Shown: piece after piece, positions 18,135 through 28,304 of the stretch
Layout of the letters: each line of letters starts with the position of its first letter
Numbering within the stretch: the stretch's first letter is position 1
Assembly: GCA_963828625.1 (NCBI GenBank)
Contig: CAWHEX010000003.1
Location: forward strand, 744,001-808,000
Length of the DNA: 64,000 bases
Reading direction: 5' to 3'
Source of the DNA: PALSA-894 sp963828625
GTDB taxonomy: Bacteria; Pseudomonadota; Alphaproteobacteria; Rhizobiales; Xanthobacteraceae
Translations under genes and position numbers: made by a program
Notes under the pieces: model-generated
The model's database searches: none
Seen by the model: only the letters and a program-made list of their open reading frames with translations
Told to the model about the DNA's origin: nothing

Positions 18135-19160
18135 ATGGGCTTCGAACGCGCCACCACCGTCAAGGCGGCATCGCTGATCGATCCGTTTCAGCGGGCGATC
18201 ACCTATCTGCGCGTCTCGGTGACCGACCGCTGCGATTTCCGCTGTGTCTACTGCATGTCGGAGAACATGTCGTTCCTGCCGAAGCAGGATCTGCTGACGC
18301 TGGAGGAACTCGACCGGCTGTGCGGCGTGTTCATCGGCCGCGGCGTGCGCAAGCTGCGTCTCACCGGCGGCGAGCCGCTGGTGCGGCGCGGGATCATGAC
18401 GCTGGTGCGTTCGCTCTCGCGCCATCTCGGTGACGGCCTCGACGAACTGACGCTGACCACCAACGGCTCGCAGCTGCCGAAATACGCCGCCGAGCTTGCC
18501 GATTGCGGCGTGAAGCGCATCAACGTCTCGCTCGATACGCTCGACGCCGACAAGTTCCGCGCGATCACGCGCTGGGGCGAACTCGACAAGGTGATGGCGG
18601 GGATCGACGCCGCGCAAAAGGCCGGCCTCGCGGTCAAGATCAACGCGGTCGCGCTGAAGGGCGTCAACGAGGATGAGCTTGGCGATCTCGTGGCGTGGTC
18701 GCACGGGCGCGGCATGGACGCGACCATCATCGAGGTGATGCCGCTCGGCGACATCGAGGAGAACCGGCTCGATCAGTATCTGCCGCTCTCGATCGTGCGC
18801 GCGCGGCTCGCCGAGCGCTACACGATGACGGACATCGACTATCAGACCGGCGGCCCTGCCCGTTATGTCCGTGTCGCCGAAACCGGCGGACGGCTCGGCT
18901 TCATCACGCCGCTGACGCACAATTTCTGCGAATCCTGCAATCGCGTGCGGCTCACCTGCACCGGCACGCTCTATATGTGCCTCGGCCAGGAGGACGCCGC
19001 CGACCTGCGTGCGCCGCTGCGCGCCTCCGAGGGCAACGATCTCGTCAATGCGGCGATCGACGGCGCGATCCTGCGCAAGCCGAAGGGCCACGACTTCGTC
19101 ATCGACCGCCGCGCGCGCAAGCCGGCCGTGTCGCGACACATGAGCGTGACGGGCGGCTGA
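18135..19160 (+). CDS. moaA: GTP 3',8-cyclase (molybdenum cofactor biosynthesis)
   Basis: 341 residues from the ATG at 18135; a TTG at 18090 would add 15 non-conserved residues. Radical-SAM cluster CDFRCVYC, SAM-binding TGGEPLVRRG, and the C-terminal second 4Fe-4S cluster in NFCESCNRVRLTCTG plus a third Cys at CLG. Ends with the conserved Gly-Gly required for activity (SVTGG). It converts GTP to the cyclic pyranopterin precursor together with MoaC. No other moa genes are in the window. Confidence 0.96.
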   Translation: MGFERATTVKAASLIDPFQRAITYLRVSVTDRCDFRCVYCMSENMSFLPKQDLLTLEELDRLCGVFIGRGVRKLRLTGGEPLVRRGIMTLVRSLSRHLGDGLDELTLTTNGSQLPKYAAELADCGVKRINVSLDTLDADKFRAITRWGELDKVMAGIDAAQKAGLAVKINAVALKGVNEDELGDLVAWSHGRGMDATIIEVMPLGDIEENRLDQYLPLSIVRARLAERYTMTDIDYQTGGPARYVRVAETGGRLGFITPLTHNFCESCNRVRLTCTGTLYMCLGQEDAADLRAPLRASEGNDLVNAAIDGAILRKPKGHDFVIDRRARKPAVSRHMSVTGG

Positions 19161-19287
19161 TTCCGGCATACCCGACGCGCACAGCCGACATTCCCCACGG
19201 ATGCTCGACGCACGGCCGCGACGCGTGTTAGCCCTCGTCGCGCCACGCAAATCGTAGTCCTTTCGTGGCTTTTCCATTGGAGTTACC

Positions 19288-20199
19288 GTGACGTCAGCGC
19301 GCGCAAACCGCCGCGGCATGCTCGCATTGATGGGGGCGATGGGATGCTTCGCCATCAACGACATGGTGCTGAAGCTCACCGCGCAGCGCTATCCGCTTGG
19401 CGAAGTCATCACGGTGCGCGGCACGATCGCGACGCTGCTGGTCGGATCGTTCGTGATCGCGCTCGGGCACTACACGGCGTTTCCGCGCATGCTCAAGCCG
19501 CTCGTGCTCAGCCGCACGGCGTGCGACGGGCTCGCGATGGTGCTGTTCACGACGGCGCTCGTGCACATGCCGCTCGCGGAGCTTTCGGCGATCAATCTCG
19601 TCTCGCCGCTGCTCATCACGGCGGCCGCCGTGATCTTCCTTCGCGAAGAGGTCGGCTGGCGGCGCTGGACCGCGATCATGATCGGCTTCGCCGGCACGCT
19701 GCTGATCATCAAGCCGACGCCGGCCGCGTTCAACGCGTGGGCGCTGCTCGGCGTCGCGACCGCGTTCGCGGGCGTCGCGCGCGACATGATCACGCGTCAA
19801 CTCGACCGCAGCATTCCGAGTGTCATGATCTCCTTCATGGCGGCTTTCTGCTCGATGCTCATCGGTCCGATCATGGGCCTGTTCGAGGAATGGCGGCCGA
19901 TGGCGCTGTTTGATGTCGGCATGCTGACGATCTCGGCGACCTTCGTGGCGAGCGGACATTTTCTCGTCGTCACGGCGTTCCGTGGCGGCGTCGATGTCGC
20001 GGCGATCGCGCCGTTCCGCTACACGCTGCTCATCTTCGCGGGCGTGTGCGGCTATCTGGCGTTCGGCGAGGTGCCGGACCGCTTCGCGATCGCCGGATCG
20101 ATCCTGATCGTGAGCAGTGGCCTCTATGCGCTCCATCGCGAGGTGGTGCGCCGCCGCGCGGTCGCAGCGCCGGTGCAGCCGGGTGAGCCTGGAGCCTGA
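19288..20199 (+). CDS. EamA-family (DMT superfamily) membrane transporter
   Basis: 303 residues, ten predicted helices in two EamA halves, beginning RGMLALMGAMGCFAIND; the motif AINLVSPLLITAAAVIFLRE closes the first half. The GTG start at 19288 follows TTGGAGTT. Exporter of unknown substrate. Converges exactly with the chemoreceptor gene ending at 20200: the two stop codons abut. Confidence 0.88.
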   Translation: MTSARANRRGMLALMGAMGCFAINDMVLKLTAQRYPLGEVITVRGTIATLLVGSFVIALGHYTAFPRMLKPLVLSRTACDGLAMVLFTTALVHMPLAELSAINLVSPLLITAAAVIFLREEVGWRRWTAIMIGFAGTLLIIKPTPAAFNAWALLGVATAFAGVARDMITRQLDRSIPSVMISFMAAFCSMLIGPIMGLFEEWRPMALFDVGMLTISATFVASGHFLVVTAFRGGVDVAAIAPFRYTLLIFAGVCGYLAFGEVPDRFAIAGSILIVSSGLYALHREVVRRRAVAAPVQPGEPGA

Positions 20200-21697
20200 T
20201 CAGGCCGCCGCGAGCCCGGTGATGTGCAGCAGCTCGCCGGCCTTGAGCATGACCGGCTCGAAGTGCACGCCGAAGCAGCCGCCCGCGATCCAGGCGACCT
20301 TGCCCTTGACCGGGCGCAGCCCCTCGAACGTCACCGCGACATCCATGCCGGCGGCAATGTGCGGGACGCAGGCGATGCGCGCCCCTCCCCGGCTGAGGTC
20401 GAACACCCGCGCGGAGACCTTCTGTCCGGCGAACTCGATGATCGCCGGAATGTCCACATCGAAACGCGGATGCTCGCGCAGGTCGGCGCGCAACGCGGAG
20501 CGCACGATCTCGGGAATCTCGGTGCGCACGATCTCGGCGGCGCGCTGCATGTCGACGGCGACGCGCGCGACCTCGCTCGCGTTCGCGCTCGACTGCGTCA
20601 CCATGCCGGCGATGCCGGTGACGCGCTCGGCGACGTCCGAGACCGCGACGGTCGTGCCGCGCACGTTGGTGACGAAGCCCGCGGTTGCGGCGCGCTGCTG
20701 ATCCATCGCGGCCGCGACCGAATTGGTGACAAGCGATAGCTCGTCGATCGCCTCAGCGATCGCGCCGATCGAGGCGACCGCCTCGCTGGTGGTCGACTGG
20801 ATCTCGGCGATCTTGGCGCCGATCTCGCCGGTCGCCTTGCCGGTCTGCGTCGCGAGCGTCTTCACTTCGGTCGCCACCACCGCAAAGCCGCGCCCGGCCT
20901 CGCCCGCGCGCGCCGCCTCGATGGTGGCGTTCAGTGCAAGCAGGTTGGTCTGTTCCGCGATCGCTGTGATGACACCGACGATCTCGCCGATGTCCTTGGC
21001 GGCTTTTGCCAACGCGCCGATGGTCTGGCGGGAATTCGCCGCGCGCTCGACCGCGCTGCGGCCGATGTCGGAGCCCTCGCGCACCTTGTGGGCGATCGCA
21101 TCGATGGCGGCGATCACCTCGTCGGAAAGGCGCGCCGCGTCCTCGTTGAGCGTGCGCGAGTGGTCGGCGGCCTTCGCGGCCTCGGTCGAGGCGATATGCA
21201 CCGTCTCGAGCGCGCCGCGCACGTCGGCGGTCTTGGTGCGCAGCACCGCAGAGCCGTCGGCGACGGTGCGCAGGCCGCGCTCGGTCGCGGCCTCGACCTC
21301 GCTCGCCATGTTCGACAGGTTGGCGCGGCGCGCCGCGCGTTCGGCGCGGGCGAGCTTGTCATGTTCCGCGCTGTCGTGGGCACGCTCTGTGGCGGACGCG
21401 ACCAGCGAGCCGGCGACCGCGGTCAGTTGGCTCATTTCGTCCCGCGCCGTCTCACCCGTGGGACGCGCTTCGGCCAGCGCCGCGATGGCGTCGGTCGTCT
21501 GGCGGACCGGCACGACGATGGACCGGGCGGCATAGAGCGCAAGCGCGATCGCGAGCGCCGGAACGCCGAGGCTGAATGCGGTCCATAGCGACGCGGAGTG
21601 CCCGCGCAGGCGCGCCGAATGCCTCGCGCGCAAGCAGCGCAAGCGCAGGCAGCAACGCCACCACGAGCAGCCGCTCGGAAACAGTCAGATGCCGCAT
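20200..21697 (-). CDS. Membrane methyl-accepting chemotaxis protein with HAMP and PilZ domains (frameshifted)
   Basis: About 498 residues after repair. The ATG at 21697 (MRHLTVSERLLVVALL) starts a first membrane segment. A one-base break near 21600-21620 shifts to the frame carrying the second segment (LWTAFSLGVPALAIALALY) and a HAMP linker (VPVRQTTDAIAALAE). The periplasmic portion is almost absent. The signalling tip AEQTNLLALNATIEAARAGE and GRGFAVVATEVKTLAT is canonical. A C-terminal PilZ domain (EHPRFDVDIPAIIEF, LSRGGARIA) suggests c-di-GMP input to taxis. Confidence 0.85.
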
Positions 21698-21786
21698 GGC
21701 TCCCCACCGGCCGGACCCCGGCCGCGCCAAGAGCGGCCTGCGCCAGCATGCGGCGCAAACCGTAGTTGCATCATGGGCGTACGTGG

Positions 21787-21802
21787 TTAACCAGACGTTA
21801 GC
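21787..21802 (-). promoter_or_regulatory. CtrA-like box upstream of the chemoreceptor
   Basis: Read on the minus strand: CTAA, seven bases, TTAAC, one mismatch from TTAA-N7-TTAAC. It is about 90 bases before the start at 21697. CtrA controls motility and chemotaxis genes in alphaproteobacteria. Unproven. Confidence 0.35.
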
Positions 21803-21985
21803 CCACTATTCGGAACCCGGTCGCGGCGGGCCGCCTGATTCCGCCCAACCTGCGGATTTCATGGCCAAGATTCGGTTGACGCCGGATGCGCGATTGAGGC
21901 TAAGCTGCGTTCAACCGGCGCCAGACCGGATCGACAAAAACGGGACAATCCAGAAGGGGTGGAGCGGGACGCCACCCAAGAGGGG

Positions 21986-22607
21986 ATGGCAAACGTGGGT
22001 GCGCTCCTTCGTGTGAGCCGCGTCATCGACGCGACCAATTTCCGTATCGGAAAAGCGCTGGCCTGGCTGATCCTGGCGGCCGTCATCGTGTCGGCGGTCA
22101 ACGCGGTCATCCGCAAGCTGTTCGATACCTCGTCGAACTCCTGGCTGGAGCTTCAATGGGTGTTGTTCGGCGCGGTGTTCCTGATCGTCGCCTCATGGAC
22201 CCTGCTCGATAACGAGCACATCCGCATCGACATCGTGAACAACTCCTTCACGCAGCGCACGCGCAACATCATCGACGTTGTCGGGCACGCCCTCTTCCTG
22301 CTGCCGCTCACCATCATCATGATCATCACGTCCGTTCCGTTCGTGTTCAAATCGATGCAGCTCAACGAGCAATCGATGAATGCCGGCGGCCTGCCGCAAT
22401 GGCCCGCCAAGGCGCTCATCCTGATCGGGTTCGTCCTGCTCTTCTTCCAGGGGGTGTCCGAGCTGATCAAACGCATCGCCGTGATGATGGGCGATAATTC
22501 CCGACCCGTATCACACCGCCGGCGGATTGAAGGCTGCCGCCGAGGCCGAGGTGGCGCGACTGCTCGCCGAGACCAAAGCTGCCGAAATCCAACCCAAGTC
22601 CAACTGA
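21986..22607 (+). CDS. TRAP transporter small permease, DctQ family (frameshifted)
   Basis: About 206 residues after repair. Four membrane helices: ALAWLILAAVIVSAVNAVIR, LQWVLFGAVFLIVASW (with DNEHIRIDIV, the DctQ signature), VGHALFLLPLTIIMIITSVP and ALILIGFVLLFFQGVSELIK. A one-base insertion near 22493 (GATAATTCCC) diverts the last 40 residues; the other frame gives IPDPYHTAGGLKAAAEAEVA and ends in a stop at 22605. Start choice between ATG 21986 and GTG 21959 is unclear. Partner of the large permease 28 bases downstream. Confidence 0.88.
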
Positions 22608-22634
22608 ACCCGCGAACCGTCCGGAGTACCCACC

Positions 22635-24449
22635 GTGGTGGACCTGCTGATCCATTACATGGCGCCCATCATGTTCGTGGCGCTCGTGATCTTCCTGCTG
22701 CTCGGGTATCCGGTGGCATTCTCGCTCGGCGCGGTCGGCCTGATCTTCGGCTTCATCGGAATCCAGGTGGGGCTGTTCCGGCCCGACTTCCTGCAGGCGC
22801 TGCCCGAACGCATCTACGGAATCATGAACAACGACGTGTTGTTGGCGATTCCGTTCTTCACGTTCATGGGGCTGATACTCGAACGATCCGGCATGGCCGA
22901 AGACCTGCTCGACACGATCGGGCAACTCTTCGGCACGATCCGCGGCGGACTTGCCTATGCGGTGATCTTCGTCGGCGCGCTGCTGGCGGCCACCACCGGC
23001 GTGGTCGCCGCTTCGGTCATCTCGATGGGGCTGATCTCGCTGCCCATCATGCTGCGCTACGGCTACGACCGGCGCGTCGCCTCCGGCGTGATCGCGGCCT
23101 CCGGCACGCTCGCCCAGATCATTCCGCCGTCGCTGGTGCTGATCGTCATGGCCGACCAGCTCGGGAAGTCGGTTGGCGACATGTACGAGGGCGCATTCCT
23201 GCCCGGCCTCGTTCTGGCATCGATGTATGCGGGTTACGTTTTCCTCGTCAGCATTCTCTACCCCAAGGCGGCACCCGGCCTGCCGGTGGACGATATCGGC
23301 TACCGCGAGCCGGACGGCGCGCGCGGTGTGTGGCAGCTCGGCGTGCTGGTTTTGTTTTCGGCGCTCGTCTCGATTTACCTGATGAAACATACCAAAGTGC
23401 GCGCCGGAGCGGACTTCGTCGTGCTGGCGATGTCGCTGGGCGTGGTCGTCTCGTTCCTGTGCGCGGTGTTCAATCGGATCTTCGGCGCACGCTATTTCTA
23501 CGCGACCGGCATTCTGTTCGCCGCCTTCGCGGCGGCCGCCTATTACGCCGACACGCATAACCACGAGAACTGGGCGATCCTGCTGGCTGCCCTTTCGGCC
23601 GGCGCGTTCTACGCGCTCGTCGCCGCTCTTATCCAGCTTGTCACCGGCTTCCGTCTCGTCACGGTCATGGCGGAGCAGACCACGTTCGTGATGGTGCCCC
23701 CGCTTGCGCTGATCTTCCTCGTGCTCGGCACGATCTTCATCGGCGTCGCGACGCCGACCGAAGGCGGCGCCATGGGCGCGGCCGGCGCGATGATCCTCGC
23801 GATTATGAAACGCAGGCTGACGTTCGACCTGACGCGACAGGCCGTGGAGTCGACGGCGAAACTCTCCGCCTTCGTCGTGTTCATCCTTGTCGGCGCCCGC
23901 GTCTTCTCGCTCACCTTCTATGGCGTCGACGGCCATCGCTGGGTCGAGGAAATGCTCGTCTCGATGCCGGGCGGCCAAATGGGCTTCCTGATCTTCGTGA
24001 ACGTGTTCGTCTTCGTGCTCGCCTTCTTCCTCGACTTCTTCGAGATCGCCTTCATCGTCATCCCGCTGCTCGGACCAGCCGCGGAGCGGCTCGGCATCGA
24101 TCTCATCTGGTTCGGCGTGATGCTCGGCGTGAACATGCAGACCTCGTTCATGCATCCGCCGTTCGGCTTCGCGCTGTTCTACCTGCGCTCGGTCGCGCCA
24201 CGCGAGACCTACACCGACCGCGTGACCGGCAAGGCGACGGAAGGCGTGACGACCGGACAGATCTATTGGGGTGCAGTGCCCTTCGTGATCATCCAGTGCA
24301 TCGGCGTCGCGCTGGTGATCGCGTTCCCCCAACTGGTGATGCACTACAAGAGCACCGGGCCCCAGATCGATCCTTCAAAGGTCAGGATCGAGATCGAATT
24401 GCCCGAGCTGCCGGCACTCGACTTCGGGCTACCGCCCGCCAAACAGTAA
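22635..24449 (+). CDS. TRAP transporter large permease, DctM family (enlarged)
   Basis: 604 residues, against about 430 for a typical DctM. The N-terminal DctM half has LIFGFIGIQVGLFRPDF, NDVLLAIPFFTFMGLILERSG and the family motif ASGTLAQIIPPSLVLIV. A middle insertion of about 130 residues adds roughly four helices (QLGVLVLFSALVSIYLMK onward). The second half resumes with GVATPTEGGAMGAAGAMILA. It catalyses Na+- or H+-coupled uptake with DctQ and a periplasmic binding protein. The GTG at 22635 follows CGGAG. Confidence 0.92.
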   Translation: MVDLLIHYMAPIMFVALVIFLLLGYPVAFSLGAVGLIFGFIGIQVGLFRPDFLQALPERIYGIMNNDVLLAIPFFTFMGLILERSGMAEDLLDTIGQLFGTIRGGLAYAVIFVGALLAATTGVVAASVISMGLISLPIMLRYGYDRRVASGVIAASGTLAQIIPPSLVLIVMADQLGKSVGDMYEGAFLPGLVLASMYAGYVFLVSILYPKAAPGLPVDDIGYREPDGARGVWQLGVLVLFSALVSIYLMKHTKVRAGADFVVLAMSLGVVVSFLCAVFNRIFGARYFYATGILFAAFAAAAYYADTHNHENWAILLAALSAGAFYALVAALIQLVTGFRLVTVMAEQTTFVMVPPLALIFLVLGTIFIGVATPTEGGAMGAAGAMILAIMKRRLTFDLTRQAVESTAKLSAFVVFILVGARVFSLTFYGVDGHRWVEEMLVSMPGGQMGFLIFVNVFVFVLAFFLDFFEIAFIVIPLLGPAAERLGIDLIWFGVMLGVNMQTSFMHPPFGFALFYLRSVAPRETYTDRVTGKATEGVTTGQIYWGAVPFVIIQCIGVALVIAFPQLVMHYKSTGPQIDPSKVRIEIELPELPALDFGLPPAKQ

Positions 24450-24464
24450 AATCAGCCGAAATAA

Positions 24465-24505
24465 AAAGAGCCCCGGAGCGACGCTCCGGGGCTCTCGGTT
24501 TTTTG
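24465..24505. terminator. Bidirectional intrinsic terminator
   Basis: Perfect inverted repeat AGAGCCCCGGAGCG (24467-24480) and its complement at 24482-24495, followed by CGGTTTTTT on the plus strand and by TTTTTATTT on the minus strand. It ends both the TRAP permease transcript and the converging binding-protein gene. Confidence 0.93.
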
Positions 24506-24515
24506 CGTTTGTGCG

Positions 24516-25607
24516 TCAGGTGCGCGTGCGCATCCGCATCATGAAGCTATCGAAGCCAAGCTCGGCCACCTGCTGCCAGGCGAACAAGTCGTTGCGGAAC
24601 GCGACCAGGTTTTCGTGCAGCTTCTTGAAGTGCGCGTTGGTCTTCATGTGGTCCGCATAGACTTCCTGCGCGGCGGTGTAGCAGGCTTCGAGCACCGGCT
24701 GCGGGAACGGCCGCAAGATCGCACCCTGCGAGATCAGCTTCTTGAGCGCCGCCGGATTGGCGTAGTCGTACTTGCCGACCACCCAAGCCCAGGCATCGCC
24801 GGACGCGACCTCGATCATGCTCTGATAGACCTTCGGCAGCTCCCGCCACTTGGCGATGTTGATCAGATTGTGGCTCTGACCGCAGCCTTCCCACCAGCCC
24901 GGGTAGTAGTAGTTCTGCGCGACCTTCACGAAGCCGAGCTTCTCGTCGTCGTACGGACCGACCCACTCGGCGGCGTCGATGGTGCCCTTCTCCAGCGCCG
25001 GATAGATGTCGCCCGCGGCGAGTTGCTGCGGCACGGCGCCGAGCTTCTGCAGGATCGTACCGGCGAAGCCGCCGACGCGGAATTTCAGGCCCTTCAGGTC
25101 ATCGACGGTCTTGATCTCCTTGCGGAAGAAGCCGCCCATCTGCGCGCCGGTGTTGCCGGCCGCGAAGCCGATGCAATTGTACTTGGCGAACAGCTCGTTC
25201 ATCAGGTTCTGGCCGTCGCCGAAGCGCAGCCACGCATTCATGCCGCGCGTGTTGACGCCGAAGGGAAGCGCAGTGCCGAAGGTGAACGCCGCGTCCTTGC
25301 CCCAGTAGTAGTATGAGGCGGTGTTGCCGATTTCGACGGTGCCGTTCTGCACCGCGTCGAGCACCTGCAGGCCGGGCACGATTTCGCCCGCCGCGAATAC
25401 CTGGATCTGGAACTTGTTGTCGCTCATTTCGGCGATGCGCTTGGCGAAGTATTCGCAGCCGCCGTACAGCGTATCGAGCGACTTCGGCCAGCTCGTCGGC
25501 ATGCGCCACTTCACTTCCGGCATCGACTGGGCGATCGCGGGCGCGGCGACGGCGGCCGAGGCGGCGATCCCGACACCTGCCGATTTCAGGAATTCACGAC
25601 GTTTCAT
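24516..25607 (-). CDS. TRAP transporter substrate-binding protein, DctP/TakP type (copy 1)
   Basis: 363 residues with a twin-arginine signal (MKRREFLKSAG, cleaved near PAIAQ). The mature protein has TSWPKSLDTLYGG, FQIQVFAAGEIVPGLQVLDA, the FRVGGFAGTILQKLGAVPQQ block that holds the ligand-binding Arg, and DAAEWVGPYDDEKLGF. This matches the TakP-like subfamily, whose known members bind alpha-keto or related monocarboxylates. Periplasmic, Tat-exported. Converges with the TRAP permease genes. Confidence 0.92.
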   Translation of the reverse strand: MKRREFLKSAGVGIAASAAVAAPAIAQSMPEVKWRMPTSWPKSLDTLYGGCEYFAKRIAEMSDNKFQIQVFAAGEIVPGLQVLDAVQNGTVEIGNTASYYYWGKDAAFTFGTALPFGVNTRGMNAWLRFGDGQNLMNELFAKYNCIGFAAGNTGAQMGGFFRKEIKTVDDLKGLKFRVGGFAGTILQKLGAVPQQLAAGDIYPALEKGTIDAAEWVGPYDDEKLGFVKVAQNYYYPGWWEGCGQSHNLINIAKWRELPKVYQSMIEVASGDAWAWVVGKYDYANPAALKKLISQGAILRPFPQPVLEACYTAAQEVYADHMKTNAHFKKLHENLVAFRNDLFAWQQVAELGFDSFMMRMRTRT

Positions 25608-25734
25608 AAGCGTTTCCCCTGCTGGATTTAAGTCGACTCTCTGCCGACGCGACCGGATTGAAATCCGTTTTTTTGTTGGCCTGTCACCGACGAGCGACTG
25701 GGCGCAATCTTACGGAACTATTCGGGGAAGCCAA

Positions 25735-25768
25735 TACAAAAAACCCGGGGCCAAAGGGCCCCGGGCTG
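25735..25768 (-). terminator. Intrinsic terminator of TRAP binding-protein copy 2
   Basis: CCCGGGGCC (25744-25752) pairs with GGCCCCGGG (25757-25765). On the minus strand it is followed by TTTTTTG, 27 bases beyond the stop at 25795. Confidence 0.9.
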
Positions 25769-25794
25769 GGTCTTGCTGCTCAACTTTTGGACGA

Positions 25795-26887
25795 TCAGGC
25801 GCGCGGGCGCGTCCGGATCATGAAGGTGTCGTAGGTGTACTCGGCCACCTGCCACCAGAGATACTCGTCGTTCCGGAAGGCGATCATGTTGTCGTAGACC
25901 TTCTTGAAGTCCGCGTTCTTCGACGAGATGTCGGCGTAGATCTCGTTCGCGGCCTTCAGGCAGGCTTCCATGATCGGCTGGCTGAACGGACGAAGCTGTG
26001 CGCCCTGCGCCACCAGTTTCTTGAGCGCCTGCGGGTTGCGCGCATCATACCGTGCGGTTTCTTCGATGTTCGCCGCACCTGCCGCCGCGGTGACGATCGC
26101 CTTGTAGTTCTTCGGCAGCTCTTCCCACTTTGCGATGATTGAACATGAAGTGCTGCGTGGTGCCGCCTTCCCACCAGCCGGGGTAATAGTAGTACGGCGC
26201 GACCTTCTGGAAGCCGAGCTTCTCGTCGTCATACGGGCCGACCCACTCGGCCGCATCCACCGTGCCTTTTTCGAGCGCCGGATAGATGTCGCCGCCCGCG
26301 ATCTGCTGCGGCACGACGCCGAGCTTCGCCATCACCTGCCCGGCGAGACCCGCGATGCGCATCTTCACGCCGTTCAGGTCGGTGACCTCTTTCACTTCCT
26401 TGCGGAACCAGCCGCCCATCTGCGCACCGGTGTTGCCGCCGAGCAGGCTGACGATGTTGAACTTCTTGGTGAACTCATCCATCAGCTTCTGCGCGCCGCC
26501 GTCATAGAACCAGGCGTTCTGCTGGCGTGTGTTGAGCCCGAACGGCACGGCGCAGAACAGCGGGAAGGTCGGGTCCTTGCCGACGTAGTAATAGGCGGCG
26601 GTGTGACAGCACTCGACGGTGTTGTTGCTGACCGCATCGAGCGCCTGCAGGGCGGGCACCACTTCACCGGCGGCGAAGGTCGAGATCTGGAACTTGTTGT
26701 CGGTCGCCTCGGCGACGTACTTGGCGAATGTCTCGGATGAGCCCCAGAGCGTATCGAGCGACTTCGGGAAGCTCGAAGTCAGCCGCCATTTGATCTCGGG
26801 GCTCGACTGCGCGATGGCGGGCGCCGCAATGGCGCCGGTTGCGGCGAGTCCAAGACCCGCTGATTTGAGGAATTGACGACGCTTCAT
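25795..26887 (-). CDS. TRAP transporter substrate-binding protein, DctP/TakP type (copy 2, frameshifted)
   Basis: After removing one base near 26136-26142 the protein is 363 residues, exactly the length of copies 1 and 3. The N-terminal frame runs from MKRRQFLKSAGLGLAATGA (Tat signal) to EGGTTQHFMFN; the next frame continues IAKWEELPKNYKAIVTAA to the end. Same domain features as the neighbours (FQISTFAAGEVVPALQALDA, MRIAGLAGQVMAKLGVVPQQ). The equality of lengths argues that the break is a sequencing insertion, not decay. Confidence 0.9.
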
Positions 26888-27010
26888 GGCGTTCCCCTGT
26901 TGAAGGATTAAGACGTTGCGACCAAGGCGGGCAACGACGCCCCGGGTCAAATCCCCGCCGCCGCCTCAAATCTGGCCGTAATCTATCTCAACAAGCCGCG
27001 CGCCGGAAAC

Positions 27011-27043
27011 GAAAAAAGCCCCGGAACAGTGTGCTCCGGGGCC
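27011..27043 (-). terminator. Intrinsic terminator of TRAP binding-protein copy 3
   Basis: GCCCCGGA (27018-27025) and TCCGGGGC (27035-27042) form a stem followed on the minus strand by six T residues (27012-27017). It lies just after the stop at 27069. Confidence 0.9.
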
Positions 27044-27068
27044 CTCATGACGTTGAAAGGTGGGCAGC

Positions 27069-28160
<1,092 letters not shown>

Positions 28161-28304
28161 TCGGGAAGGTCCTTGTGCCCGGGGAATTGAGAGCGGCGAC
28201 GCATGCCGCCGCGGTCGGTTAGCACAGGTGTCCACGCAGAGGGAACCTGTAACCGGCAGAACTGGGCGCCCGGCGGACGTCAGACGAAGGGTGCGGGTCG
28301 CCGG

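Noticed and set aside
22467..24344. 625-residue minus-strand ORF opposite dctM
   Set aside because: His/Glu/Asp/Arg-rich complement of hydrophobic codons; no motif and no ribosome-binding site.
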